This document shows, in pieces, positions 1-7,449 of a DNA stretch of 64,000 nt. This stretch comes from Rhizobium sp. ZPR4 (GTDB taxonomy: Bacteria > Pseudomonadota > Alphaproteobacteria > Rhizobiales > Rhizobiaceae), in assembly GCF_040215725.1 (NCBI RefSeq), contig NZ_CP157969.1:1116001-1180000 (forward strand). Direction: 5' to 3'. The notes under the pieces are model-generated. The model worked only from the letters and a program-made list of their open reading frames with translations, searched no databases and had not been told where the DNA came from. Position numbers and translations under genes: made by a program. Positions within the stretch are counted from its first letter, which is position 1; every line of letters begins with the position of its first letter.

Positions 1-108
1 ATTGTGTTTACACTATTGGCGCTAACCTACTTCGTGGTCTGCTTCTCTTTGGAATTTATTGCGCGTAAACTCGAAGCAAGAGCAAAGCGGATTATGGCCG
101 GGCATTGA
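1..108 (+). CDS. Amino-acid-type ABC transporter permease, C-terminal end only
   Basis: Reading frame 1 is open from the first base to a TGA at 106-108 and encodes 35 residues. They contain LALTYFVVCFSLEFIARKLE followed by a basic tail. This matches the last transmembrane helix and the short cytoplasmic tail of HisM/GlnP-family permeases of polar amino acid ABC importers, which usually end with a Tyr-Phe...Leu-Glu-Arg pattern. The 5' part lies outside the window, so the substrate cannot be named. The IclR gene follows 14 bases later on the same strand, so the two are probably co-transcribed. The call rests on a short piece and could be another inner-membrane permease. Confidence 0.7.
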   Translation: MVFTLLALTYFVVCFSLEFIARKLEARAKRIMAGH

Positions 109-122
109 AATTGGAAAGAGAT

Positions 123-929
123 ATGAAAACGCATTCGGTGATCAATGAAGCGGCCGTTGACGAGGTTCCGGCAGGACCGGAAAGCAGGGATGCCGGCGCC
201 AAATCGCTGCGCAAGATGGCGCGTGTGCTGGATACGTTTTCCCGCGCCAAGCCGAGCATGACGATCGCCGAACTCTCGGAAGCCACAGGGCTGCCGAAGA
301 CGACGGTCCATCGTATCGTCGCATCCTTGCGGGAGGTCGGCCTGCTCGATCAGGACGGCAAGCGCCAGGGTTATCGGCTCGGCCTGAAGATGTTTCACTA
401 TGGCAGCAGCGTCCTGGCAAGCCTCGACACGCCGACGCGGGCGCATCCGCATATCGCCAAGCTGCAGCAGCTGACGGGCGAAATCATCCATTTTCACATG
501 TTCGATGGAAGCCAGATGGTTTGCGTCGAGCGCGAGGAGATGATTGCCTCCAGCCTGACGACGCTGCAGGCGGCGCCGACCTACTGTACCAGCGTTGGTA
601 AAGCCTTCCTGGCGTTTCAGGACGAGGAGCTGATATTGCGGATTGCCCATGAGGGCTTACATGCCTATACCGCAAATACGATCACGAAGCTCGACGGGCT
701 GATCGAGGAGCTGGCGGGCATCAGGGCCAAAGGGTTTGCGGTCGATAACGAGGAAATCGAGATCGGGGTGCGCTGCATCGGAGCGCCGGTGCGCGATTCA
801 TCGGGGCGCGTCTTCGCGGCGGTAAGCGTTTCCGGGCCGAGCGAAAGAATGCCCGACGGACGCCTCGCAGGTCTCGCACCTGTCGTTGTCCAGACCGCGA
901 ACGATATTTCCCAAGCTCTGGCCGATTGA
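123..929 (+). CDS. IclR family transcriptional regulator
   Basis: A 268-residue regulator. An N-terminal winged helix-turn-helix (about residues 25-85, with TIAELSEATGLPKTTVHRIV) is followed by the IclR effector-binding domain. I chose the ATG at 123 because a GGAAAG-type ribosome site lies just before it. A TTG 18 bases upstream overlaps the stop codon of the preceding ABC permease and looks accidental. Position directly behind a polar amino acid transporter gene suggests that it controls that transporter or the catabolism of its substrate. This is inferred from context only. The effector is unknown. Confidence 0.9.
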   Translation: MKTHSVINEAAVDEVPAGPESRDAGAKSLRKMARVLDTFSRAKPSMTIAELSEATGLPKTTVHRIVASLREVGLLDQDGKRQGYRLGLKMFHYGSSVLASLDTPTRAHPHIAKLQQLTGEIIHFHMFDGSQMVCVEREEMIASSLTTLQAAPTYCTSVGKAFLAFQDEELILRIAHEGLHAYTANTITKLDGLIEELAGIRAKGFAVDNEEIEIGVRCIGAPVRDSSGRVFAAVSVSGPSERMPDGRLAGLAPVVVQTANDISQALAD

Positions 930-1100
930 TGGACGAGCGGCTGAGAGGGATGCCTGCCGGAACTCGGCTATCCCAAGGCGACCTTTCGCGTTAGCCGCCT
1001 GACCGCTGATTTGAGATTGCCGAAGCGTGGGGTGGGTTTCGATATGAAGCCCGGTCGATATGATGGCGGGCCGGCAACGGGTGTATGGCTTGGTTGATCT

Positions 1101-1901
1101 CTATTGTGCCAGCATATCGGTGAGCGCATGCCGCATAGATTCGCTCGAAATGCCGAAGAGACCGCCGTAGGGAAGATCGAGATCCAGGATGACAAACATG
1201 ACGCTCGCCACCGAGACGATGGCGACGGCGACAATGGAACCCGTGAGCGGGTTTCTGGGAGCTTGAAGACCGAAGCTTAGGAATACCAGCATAAGCCAGA
1301 AGATCAGGACGCCGAGGAACGGTGCTGAAAGCGAGCCGTGCGCGTCCTCGATCACGATCCATCGCGCCGCCAAGAGATTGCTGAAGAGCTGATTGCAACG
1401 GGTTACGAGTAGCTGATGCAAGGGATCGGCTGGCTGTTCGCGGGCAATGCCGAGCCCCATGTCGTTGAGAATTGCTCCAAGAGCGGGCGCTTCGCCGGTC
1501 AAAGGCAATTTTGATATGTCAGGATATGTGACCCCCGGTGGAATTGGCTCACCTGGCCATGTGCTGGCAATGACAGCGGTTGTGTAGCTGCGCAGAAGTT
1601 GCCGCTCATTATCCAATGCCGGGCCATAATTCCTCAGGCAGCGGTCCATCTCGGCCAGACCGGAGGCGTAGCGGTTGCGATCGTGAGATGCCGTTGTGAA
1701 CGCATTCAGTTCCGATGCCAAAAGCAAGCTCATGACAAGTGCGGCAAAAGTGACGAGAAGGGCCGTGACGACCCGGAGGAAGTCTATTGTCTCGCTGCTG
1801 CGGTGCGGGGCAGGTAATCTCGCACGCAATGTCGAGCCGACTGCGGCGCTAAACACAAGAAGAACAAACAAAGCCAGCGTCCAGACCGCTTCGCGTTGCA
1901 T
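1101..1901 (-). CDS. DUF4239-type membrane protein
   Basis: A 266-residue protein with hydrophobic helices near residues 8-28 and 45-65 and two more near 190-240. The soluble middle part is rich in Arg, Glu and Leu. The arrangement (paired N-terminal helices, central soluble domain, two C-terminal helices, conserved LMLVFLSFGLQAP) fits the bestrophin-like DUF4239 family, whose function is not established. A GGAG lies nine bases upstream of the ATG. It converges with the IclR gene; the 171-base gap between them shows no clear terminator. It appears monocistronic. Confidence 0.7.
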   Translation of the reverse strand: MQREAVWTLALFVLLVFSAAVGSTLRARLPAPHRSSETIDFLRVVTALLVTFAALVMSLLLASELNAFTTASHDRNRYASGLAEMDRCLRNYGPALDNERQLLRSYTTAVIASTWPGEPIPPGVTYPDISKLPLTGEAPALGAILNDMGLGIAREQPADPLHQLLVTRCNQLFSNLLAARWIVIEDAHGSLSAPFLGVLIFWLMLVFLSFGLQAPRNPLTGSIVAVAIVSVASVMFVILDLDLPYGGLFGISSESMRHALTDMLAQ

Positions 1902-2124
1902 CGAAAATGCTCCAGCTGCATATGGCCGTTGATTATGTCATGTATCTCGATGAAGCGGGAGAATAAAAGCTCCGCGATACTTTCGAGGCGTTCGCATAGC
2001 CTGGCAGGCAGGTATTCCTGGCGGCTACGGAGTTTGGAAGCCTGCTATCGTTTGGATGACGATCGAGACCCCTCATTGCCGAGAGTGAGGACATGCTGCC
2101 CGTGTGGAAGTCGGGCAGAACGGA

Positions 2125-2451
2125 TCAGGTGAATACCGCGACGCAAACGGACAGCCAGATCAAGGCGACCCCCAATGCCAGAGCGCGCCTGGCACCGACA
2201 ACTTTTTCTGCCTCTTCTTCCGCTACAGGCGTCGTTACGATCCAGGGCACGGAACCGAGAGCCGCAAATCCGATGATGGCTAAGGCCACCACAAAATAAT
2301 CGGATATGCGCCAGGGCCCTTGGTCATACACTCCCCAGTAGCCCAGAAAGGCCATTCCCACTGCAAACATCGTCGCGGACGCGGAGCAAAGCCCCGTAAC
2401 GGAGCCCGCAGGTGCGCGCATCTTGCTTTTTTCCGGTGTTGATCCGTTCAT
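2125..2451 (-). CDS. Small hypothetical membrane protein
   Basis: A 108-residue protein of no family I recognise. Three hydrophobic stretches (about residues 22-42, 52-72 and 88-107) suggest a small integral membrane protein with a charged loop (EEEAEKVVGARR) before the last helix. The 223 bases between it and the DUF4239 gene, and the 226 bases separating it from the glycosyltransferase gene, hold no other convincing gene. The ribosome site is weak, so the start is uncertain. It may be specific to this lineage. Confidence 0.5.
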   Translation of the reverse strand: MNGSTPEKSKMRAPAGSVTGLCSASATMFAVGMAFLGYWGVYDQGPWRISDYFVVALAIIGFAALGSVPWIVTTPVAEEEAEKVVGARRALALGVALIWLSVCVAVFT

Positions 2452-2677
2452 GACGCCATATCCACGACGGCAAGCCGCCTTTCCGCATATATGTCAGGAA
2501 TTGAGAGCGACGTGAAGCGATGGTTATCGCCAAACGCCGGATTGCAACAATGGGGATGTCCATGTTCGATCTTCAGCACCAGTCGGCGGAACCAGCACAC
2601 AGCTTGAACTGCAATCATTAGCCAATGATGACCAGGTTTGGCAGGAAACCCGAGCTGACAGTATGCCTAGGGTGTAA

Positions 2678-4174
2678 TCAGCGTTCCAAAAGACGATAGC
2701 GCTCCAGCTCGACACCGGTCTCTCGAAACCCTTCAGTATTTTCCTGGCAATTTGCGCCCACGACCAGAAACCGGTGTGGGGTATCGGCATCATCTTCAAG
2801 GCTCGTTTTGTGACGACGTTGCAGGTAGGCGTGGAGCGCCCAATCCTGCAACACGCTTCCGCAGCCGGAGACGGCGCATCTCCCATCACCGCCGCATGCT
2901 GTGTCGGCGATCCTGGATGCATTTTCGATTGCGGGACTATCGCCTCCGGGTCGGCCGAAATTGGCGGCGACCGAGAGTACGGCACCTGCGAGGAATAAAG
3001 CCAGAATTAGCTGCAGCCGAGATCGTCCGTTGAGACTCAATCTTGAAAAAACACCGACGAGGGCAGGGGTCAAAATTACGCTAAGACCCGCCGACAGATA
3101 AATAAGCGCCGGGTTGAAATAAAAGCTCGAAACACGAGGACTGAGAAGAAGGGGCAGGGAAGCCGAAAAGCCGACGGATACCAGGAATGCTGCGCGGCGC
3201 AGTCGCAGTTCATGTTGTTCAAAGCCATCCAGCACTTTTATTCCCAGCCTATGAGCCGTGATAAGCAAGATCGACGCGGCGGTGATCGGGTATGCACTGA
3301 CGCGCAGGAATGTGCGGACGGCTGCCCATCCAGCGCCGTTGTGGCCACGCTGTCCATTCAGGCTTGGCAGCAATTGAACGGAAAGATAGCGACGGATTGC
3401 GTCTCGTGGCTCCTCGAATTGCCACAGGATCACAAATGCGGCAGTCACGATAAGGGTCAGAAGCAATGTATCCCAAAGGGCATGCCGCCATGAAATCTGC
3501 CGAAGAGACAACCAGTGCAAACCCGGTGCGGCAAGCGGAAACAAACCCACCGGACCTTTTGTCGCCACACAAAGAACTGTGAAAGCGCCACTGGCAGCAA
3601 TCAGAAGAAGGCGTTTCCGGCCCATTTCCTCGGGCTGCTCATATGCGATGACGACGAGAAGCAGTGCCGCCAACGGAAAAGCCGTCAGTTGATTTTCAAG
3701 CATGCCATTGGCGAATGCCCAGCTGACCCGGCCGGGAATTACGGCCATGAGAAGCGCAAAGGGTGCCATCGCGGCCATCCACGCATCATTGCGGTGCAGG
3801 CGCTTCCATATTTCCGTCAGCAGGAGTCCACTTGCGAGCAAGGTGAGAAATGAAAAGCATTTCTCAACAGCGATCGTGTCGCCAAAGATAAGGAAACCGA
3901 TGGCCTCCAGCCACATCATCAACGGCGGATGCTCGGCAAAGGCCGAAAACAAACCATTGGAGAAATAAGGCGTCCATGGCGTACCGTGGCCCTGTGCCAT
4001 ATTCCTGGCGATACTGGCATAGATGGTTCCATCGAAGAACATGGAAAGCTGGACAAGCCTGGCGAGAATCGTCAGGCAGATGAAGATTGCCAAGATTAGC
4101 CAGAGCACGGTCTTCAGCTGCAAAATGACGCGTGCGTCCGACGTCGACATATCCGTCTGCGCACTCACTTCCAT
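2678..4174 (-). CDS. GT39-family membrane glycosyltransferase (ArnT/PMT-like)
   Basis: A 498-residue polytopic protein with about ten to twelve hydrophobic helices. After the first helix comes a periplasmic loop with FFDGTIYASIARNMAQG (acidic residue near position 48), the position of the catalytic acid in ArnT and protein O-mannosyltransferases. Family members move a sugar from a polyprenyl-phosphate carrier to an acceptor on the periplasmic side. Its start overlaps the end of the upstream GT2-GtrA gene by ten bases, so they are co-translated and the GT2 protein plausibly makes the lipid-linked donor. The C-terminal 90 residues are soluble and Cys-containing (CGGDGRCAVSGCG). The acceptor is unknown; lipid A or polysaccharide decoration are both possible. 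Confidence 0.85.
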   Translation of the reverse strand: MEVSAQTDMSTSDARVILQLKTVLWLILAIFICLTILARLVQLSMFFDGTIYASIARNMAQGHGTPWTPYFSNGLFSAFAEHPPLMMWLEAIGFLIFGDTIAVEKCFSFLTLLASGLLLTEIWKRLHRNDAWMAAMAPFALLMAVIPGRVSWAFANGMLENQLTAFPLAALLLVVIAYEQPEEMGRKRLLLIAASGAFTVLCVATKGPVGLFPLAAPGLHWLSLRQISWRHALWDTLLLTLIVTAAFVILWQFEEPRDAIRRYLSVQLLPSLNGQRGHNGAGWAAVRTFLRVSAYPITAASILLITAHRLGIKVLDGFEQHELRLRRAAFLVSVGFSASLPLLLSPRVSSFYFNPALIYLSAGLSVILTPALVGVFSRLSLNGRSRLQLILALFLAGAVLSVAANFGRPGGDSPAIENASRIADTACGGDGRCAVSGCGSVLQDWALHAYLQRRHKTSLEDDADTPHRFLVVGANCQENTEGFRETGVELERYRLLER

Positions 4175-5247
4175 ATGAAGCGGCTCGCGACAACAAACTT
4201 CCAGACACTGTCTATTGCGAGCCCGGCCAGGGTAGCGATCAGGACGGCATGGGCAAAGTGGTCATAGGTAAGTTTGGCTAGCGAGATATTTGCAACAATG
4301 CCTATGGATGAGAAGCCAAGAAATTTCAGGTAGCCCAGAATCTGCCGGCGACCACGCAGCCGCCGGTCTCGAAACGTCAGAAGATTGTTCAGAAGGAAAT
4401 TGTTGGCGGAGGCCGTCAGAGTCGCGAGTGCTTGAGCGGCTAGAAACGGCAGTGATAGCCATAGCGCACCGTAGAGCGTCGCGAAGTGAACGCCAAGTCC
4501 GGAGCCGCCGACGAAAAGAAAGGATATGAGGCTGACCGGCAGCATGCCCCCTGTCATCTTGCTTAACGTGAAGGTCAGGAACTTCCAGGCGACATAGCAG
4601 TCCAGCTTCGATTCGCCATGCTGTCTGCTTGCGAATTCAAAGGGAACCTCAGCATGACGAAGATTCCTATGCGAATAGAGGATATCGAGAAGAAGCTTGA
4701 AGCCTGGATCACCGAGATGAGGCGCGACCTCGAGGAAACTGCTGCGGCGAATAAGGAAAAAACCGGTCAATGGATCCAAAAGCTTGCGGCCAAGAATAAG
4801 ACTGCTGCACCAATTGCCAAACAGCGATATTCTATGACGCAAGGGTGATAGGCCGCTCAGTCCGTCGCAGCCGTCCAGGCGCCGGGCAGCGCTTACCACA
4901 TCGAGGTTATCGCGCTCGAGGCGCGCAACCAGTTCGGATAGTACCATTGGGTCATGTTGGCCATCCGCATCCATTACGCAAAGCAGGTTTCCCCTGGCAG
5001 AGAGCATGCCTTGAATGCTTGATCGTGCCAGGCCTCGATCTTCCAGCCGTATTATGGTGCGGATGCGATAATCATCTGCTGCATAGTCATATATCTTCTC
5101 AGCGGTCCCGTCGGCAGAATTATCGTCGACAAACAGGATCTCCCAGTCAAATGCGTTCAATGTTGCTTTTACGCGCTCGATGAAGTGGAGGACGTTATCC
5201 GCCTCATTATACGTCGGAGCGATGATCGATAGTTTTCTTTGAAGCAT
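4165..5247 (-). CDS. GT2 glycosyltransferase fused to GtrA membrane domain
   Basis: A 360-residue polyprenyl-phosphate glycosyltransferase. The GT-A domain (about 5-220) carries DDNSADGT at 41-48 and the metal-binding DADGQ at 93-97, as in dolichol-phosphate mannose synthases. Four hydrophobic helices from about 235 to 360 form a GtrA domain, often linked to flipping or anchoring of the lipid-sugar. I chose the ATG at 5247, preceded by AGGGA, over one five codons upstream that lacks a ribosome site. It is the first gene of a pair with the GT39 gene: one protein loads the sugar on a lipid and the next transfers it. The sugar cannot be read from sequence. Confidence 0.88.
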   Translation of the reverse strand: MLQRKLSIIAPTYNEADNVLHFIERVKATLNAFDWEILFVDDNSADGTAEKIYDYAADDYRIRTIIRLEDRGLARSSIQGMLSARGNLLCVMDADGQHDPMVLSELVARLERDNLDVVSAARRLDGCDGLSGLSPLRHRISLFGNWCSSLILGRKLLDPLTGFFLIRRSSFLEVAPHLGDPGFKLLLDILYSHRNLRHAEVPFEFASRQHGESKLDCYVAWKFLTFTLSKMTGGMLPVSLISFLFVGGSGLGVHFATLYGALWLSLPFLAAQALATLTASANNFLLNNLLTFRDRRLRGRRQILGYLKFLGFSSIGIVANISLAKLTYDHFAHAVLIATLAGLAIDSVWKFVVASRFIWK

Positions 5248-5262
5248 ATGTCCCTGGTACAT

Positions 5263-5709
5263 GATTTGTTGAAGTCGTTGAGCTCAACAAACTCTGACGA
5301 CTTTGACTCGTCATCACATCGTCACTGATACCCATGTGTCTTATTCAGTGATATGTGATTGTCTCTATGTGCAGTATGAATAATAGAATGGGCATAGCCA
5401 TTTTTAAGGGAAGTTCTCTAACAACGAGTAGTAGTAAATGGAATTTTACATTGTTTTGTGGGTTGATGCTTTCAATTGCTGGGAGCATGAAGCAATCGCC
5501 TGCCACGTTGTCTAAGTTATGGCTATTATGTTGCCTGGAGTTTCTGTTGGTGGAAAATCGTGAACGAAAGTTGCCTACTTTGATCGAGTACCGACGTATT
5601 TTATCGGCCGCAGAGGCGGTACCTTTTGCAGTAGGTTGCCGGCAGCGAAAGGCTTTGCCGAACGTTTGGCTCGGCGGATGCGATCATACAATACTGCGAT
5701 AAGCTTTCA
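5263..5709. other. 447-base AT-rich spacer without a supported gene
   Basis: This stretch separates the exporter genes from the GT2/GT39 pair, all on the minus strand. It is clearly AT-richer than the flanking metabolic regions. A plus-strand open frame of 115 codons (5355-5702) has no ribosome site and no recognisable motif. Inverted repeats are present: TTGAGCTCAA near 5278-5287 and TCACTGA/TCAGTGA at 5322-5328 and 5345-5351. A promoter for the GT2 gene is expected here, but I could not pin one down. Confidence 0.5.
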
Positions 5710-6453
5710 TCAAGTGCCGAAGTAAGCGTTCAGCGCTTCAGCGGGAGGGCCATCCATGCGCACCTTACCGTGCTCCAGCCATACGATCCGGTTACAGTTC
5801 TTCGCCAGAAGTTCTTTCGCATGACTAGCAATTACCAGGATTTGCGTCTGTTCGACCAACTCATTCAAACGCTGGTTGGCCTTCGCCTTAAATCCCTCGT
5901 CACCCGTTGCCAGCCACTCGTCCATAATGAGTATTTCGGGCTGGAGAATTGTCGAGATAGAAAACGCCAACCGCAGTTGCATCCCGGTGGAATATGTTCG
6001 AACCGGCATCTCCAAAAAGCCGCCCAATTCACTGAAGTCTGCGATCTCTTCAAGCCGTCGCTTCATCTCCTCCCGTCGGAATCCAAGCAGGGCTCCTCGA
6101 AGGTAGATGTTTTGCCGACCTGTGGCCTCTGGATCGATTCCGAGCGAGATGTTGATCAATGACGTGCATTTTCCACGAATGTCCACCTTGCCTGATGTTG
6201 GCGCGTAAACGCCGGTCAGCACTCGCAAAAGCGTCGTCTTGCCGGAGCCGTTGTGGCCTATGAGGCCGATACGGTCATGCGCTCTTAGCTCAAGGTTGAT
6301 TCCATGAAGTCCTCGAACCACGACAACCCCATGACCCTCCGTGTTGATAGAACCTCCGGTGGCCATTTTCATAATATGATTTTTCAGCGATCGGCCGCGT
6401 GCGTTATAGATCGGGAAGTCGACTGTGACATTCTGCAGAGATATCGAAGTCAT
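5710..6453 (-). CDS. Polysaccharide ABC exporter ATPase (Wzt/KpsT type)
   Basis: A 247-residue ABC ATPase with Walker A GHNGSGKTT at 66-74, signature YSTGMQLRLAF near 155 and Walker B LIMDEW near 176. The motif set and the SLGIDPEATGRQN stretch are typical of the polysaccharide and teichoic acid exporters (Wzt, KpsT, TagH). Its length leaves no room for the C-terminal carbohydrate-binding domain of O9a-type Wzt proteins, so it is closer to the short KpsT/RfbE-like form. It follows the permease gene by 41 bases and together they should export the lipid-linked glycan assembled by the neighbouring glycosyltransferases. Confidence 0.9.
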   Translation of the reverse strand: MTSISLQNVTVDFPIYNARGRSLKNHIMKMATGGSINTEGHGVVVVRGLHGINLELRAHDRIGLIGHNGSGKTTLLRVLTGVYAPTSGKVDIRGKCTSLINISLGIDPEATGRQNIYLRGALLGFRREEMKRRLEEIADFSELGGFLEMPVRTYSTGMQLRLAFSISTILQPEILIMDEWLATGDEGFKAKANQRLNELVEQTQILVIASHAKELLAKNCNRIVWLEHGKVRMDGPPAEALNAYFGT

Positions 6454-6494
6454 GTTTCTGTTTGCCTGTCTTTCTGAAATCTCACGGCTTCACA

Positions 6495-7448
6495 TCAGAG
6501 CCAATACGCAATACGCGCTCTATATCTATTCAGCAGTAGCATCGTGAAAAGCCAGCCAACCATGGCAGTACCCGTGACGATACTCCAATTTGCAACCGTT
6601 ACCCCTTGCCCCAGCAGTGGATTTCGGACAACAGACATCAAGTGGAAAAAGGGATTGTAATCGAGCATCAGGTGCGAAGCCCTCGACTGGAGATGGTCGG
6701 GCATCCACATGATCGGCGTAACATACATCATAACCTGCATTATATTCTGTACGATCTGAGTAAGGTCGCGATAGCGTGTACACAGGATTGCCAATGTCAG
6801 AGCGATCCAGGTCATGTTCAGCGTAGCGAGAACAAACCCAGGGATCACGAACGCGGCTGAGAGCCCGATTGGCCTCCAAAATATTATGAGAATTATTGGG
6901 AATATAACGAGATTATGTAGCAGTATGACTGTATTTCTGTACCAACATCTCAATATATAAGTAAAAAATGGAATATCCAGTTGCAATATTACGTCGCTAT
7001 TCGATGTAAAGCCAGAGCATCCTTCGCTGACGATTTGAGAATAGTATCCCCAAAAAATCAGGCCGACGCATATGAATGGAAGAAATTCACGCATCGGAGA
7101 GTTAAAGATCGTGCCGAAAACCAAGCCAAGGGCTCCAATCAGCACACCCATGTTAATGGTAAGCCAAAACGCACCAATTCTTGATCGTCGATAACGTTGC
7201 GCAACATCTTGCCATCCGAGCAGCGCGGCCAGGCGAAAATTATGCAGTGCTTCGGCAACATCCCACACCGCGCCATGATGTCGGACTTTATTCCTGACGA
7301 TTTCTAAATTACTCACCGGCAACCCATCTTCCGCTTGTCTTTCGTCTTCTGATGCGACGATGAAGGCAGCTTCCGTTTTCCCTTCAACCTTCTGGTTTGG
7401 AGGACGGCATCCGGAAAGCTGTCTCGATGAAACAAAGTTTGAGTCCAA
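6495..7448 (-). CDS. Polysaccharide ABC exporter permease (Wzm/KpsM type)
   Basis: A 317-residue ABC-2 membrane protein with six hydrophobic segments after a long polar N-terminal extension of about 70 residues. The stretch LLGWQDVAQRYRRSRIGAFW is the hallmark of Wzm/KpsM/TagG permeases, just before the first helix. The listed start is a TTG two bases after the stop of the glycosyltransferase gene. An internal GTG near 7316 could be used instead, which would shorten the tail. Codon use is strikingly AT-rich in the helix-coding part (about 6,880-7,000), unlike the flanking metabolic genes, which suggests acquisition by transfer. It pairs with the ATPase gene downstream. Confidence 0.88.
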   Translation of the reverse strand: MDSNFVSSRQLSGCRPPNQKVEGKTEAAFIVASEDERQAEDGLPVSNLEIVRNKVRHHGAVWDVAEALHNFRLAALLGWQDVAQRYRRSRIGAFWLTINMGVLIGALGLVFGTIFNSPMREFLPFICVGLIFWGYYSQIVSEGCSGFTSNSDVILQLDIPFFTYILRCWYRNTVILLHNLVIFPIILIIFWRPIGLSAAFVIPGFVLATLNMTWIALTLAILCTRYRDLTQIVQNIMQVMMYVTPIMWMPDHLQSRASHLMLDYNPFFHLMSVVRNPLLGQGVTVANWSIVTGTAMVGWLFTMLLLNRYRARIAYWL

Positions 7449-7449
7449 A

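Noticed and set aside
105..122. TTG at 105 as start of the first IclR gene
   Set aside because: It overlaps the stop of the ABC permease fragment; the ATG at 123 has a proper ribosome site.
5657..5670. GCCGAACGTTTGGC near the end of the exporter ATPase gene as a LacI operator
   Set aside because: It is an imperfect palindrome 54 kb from the LacI gene, located downstream of a gene; the AACGTT core alone is too common.
5355..5702. 115-codon plus-strand frame in the spacer of the polysaccharide locus
   Set aside because: No ribosome site, no family pattern, and unusual composition with many Ser, Leu and Cys.
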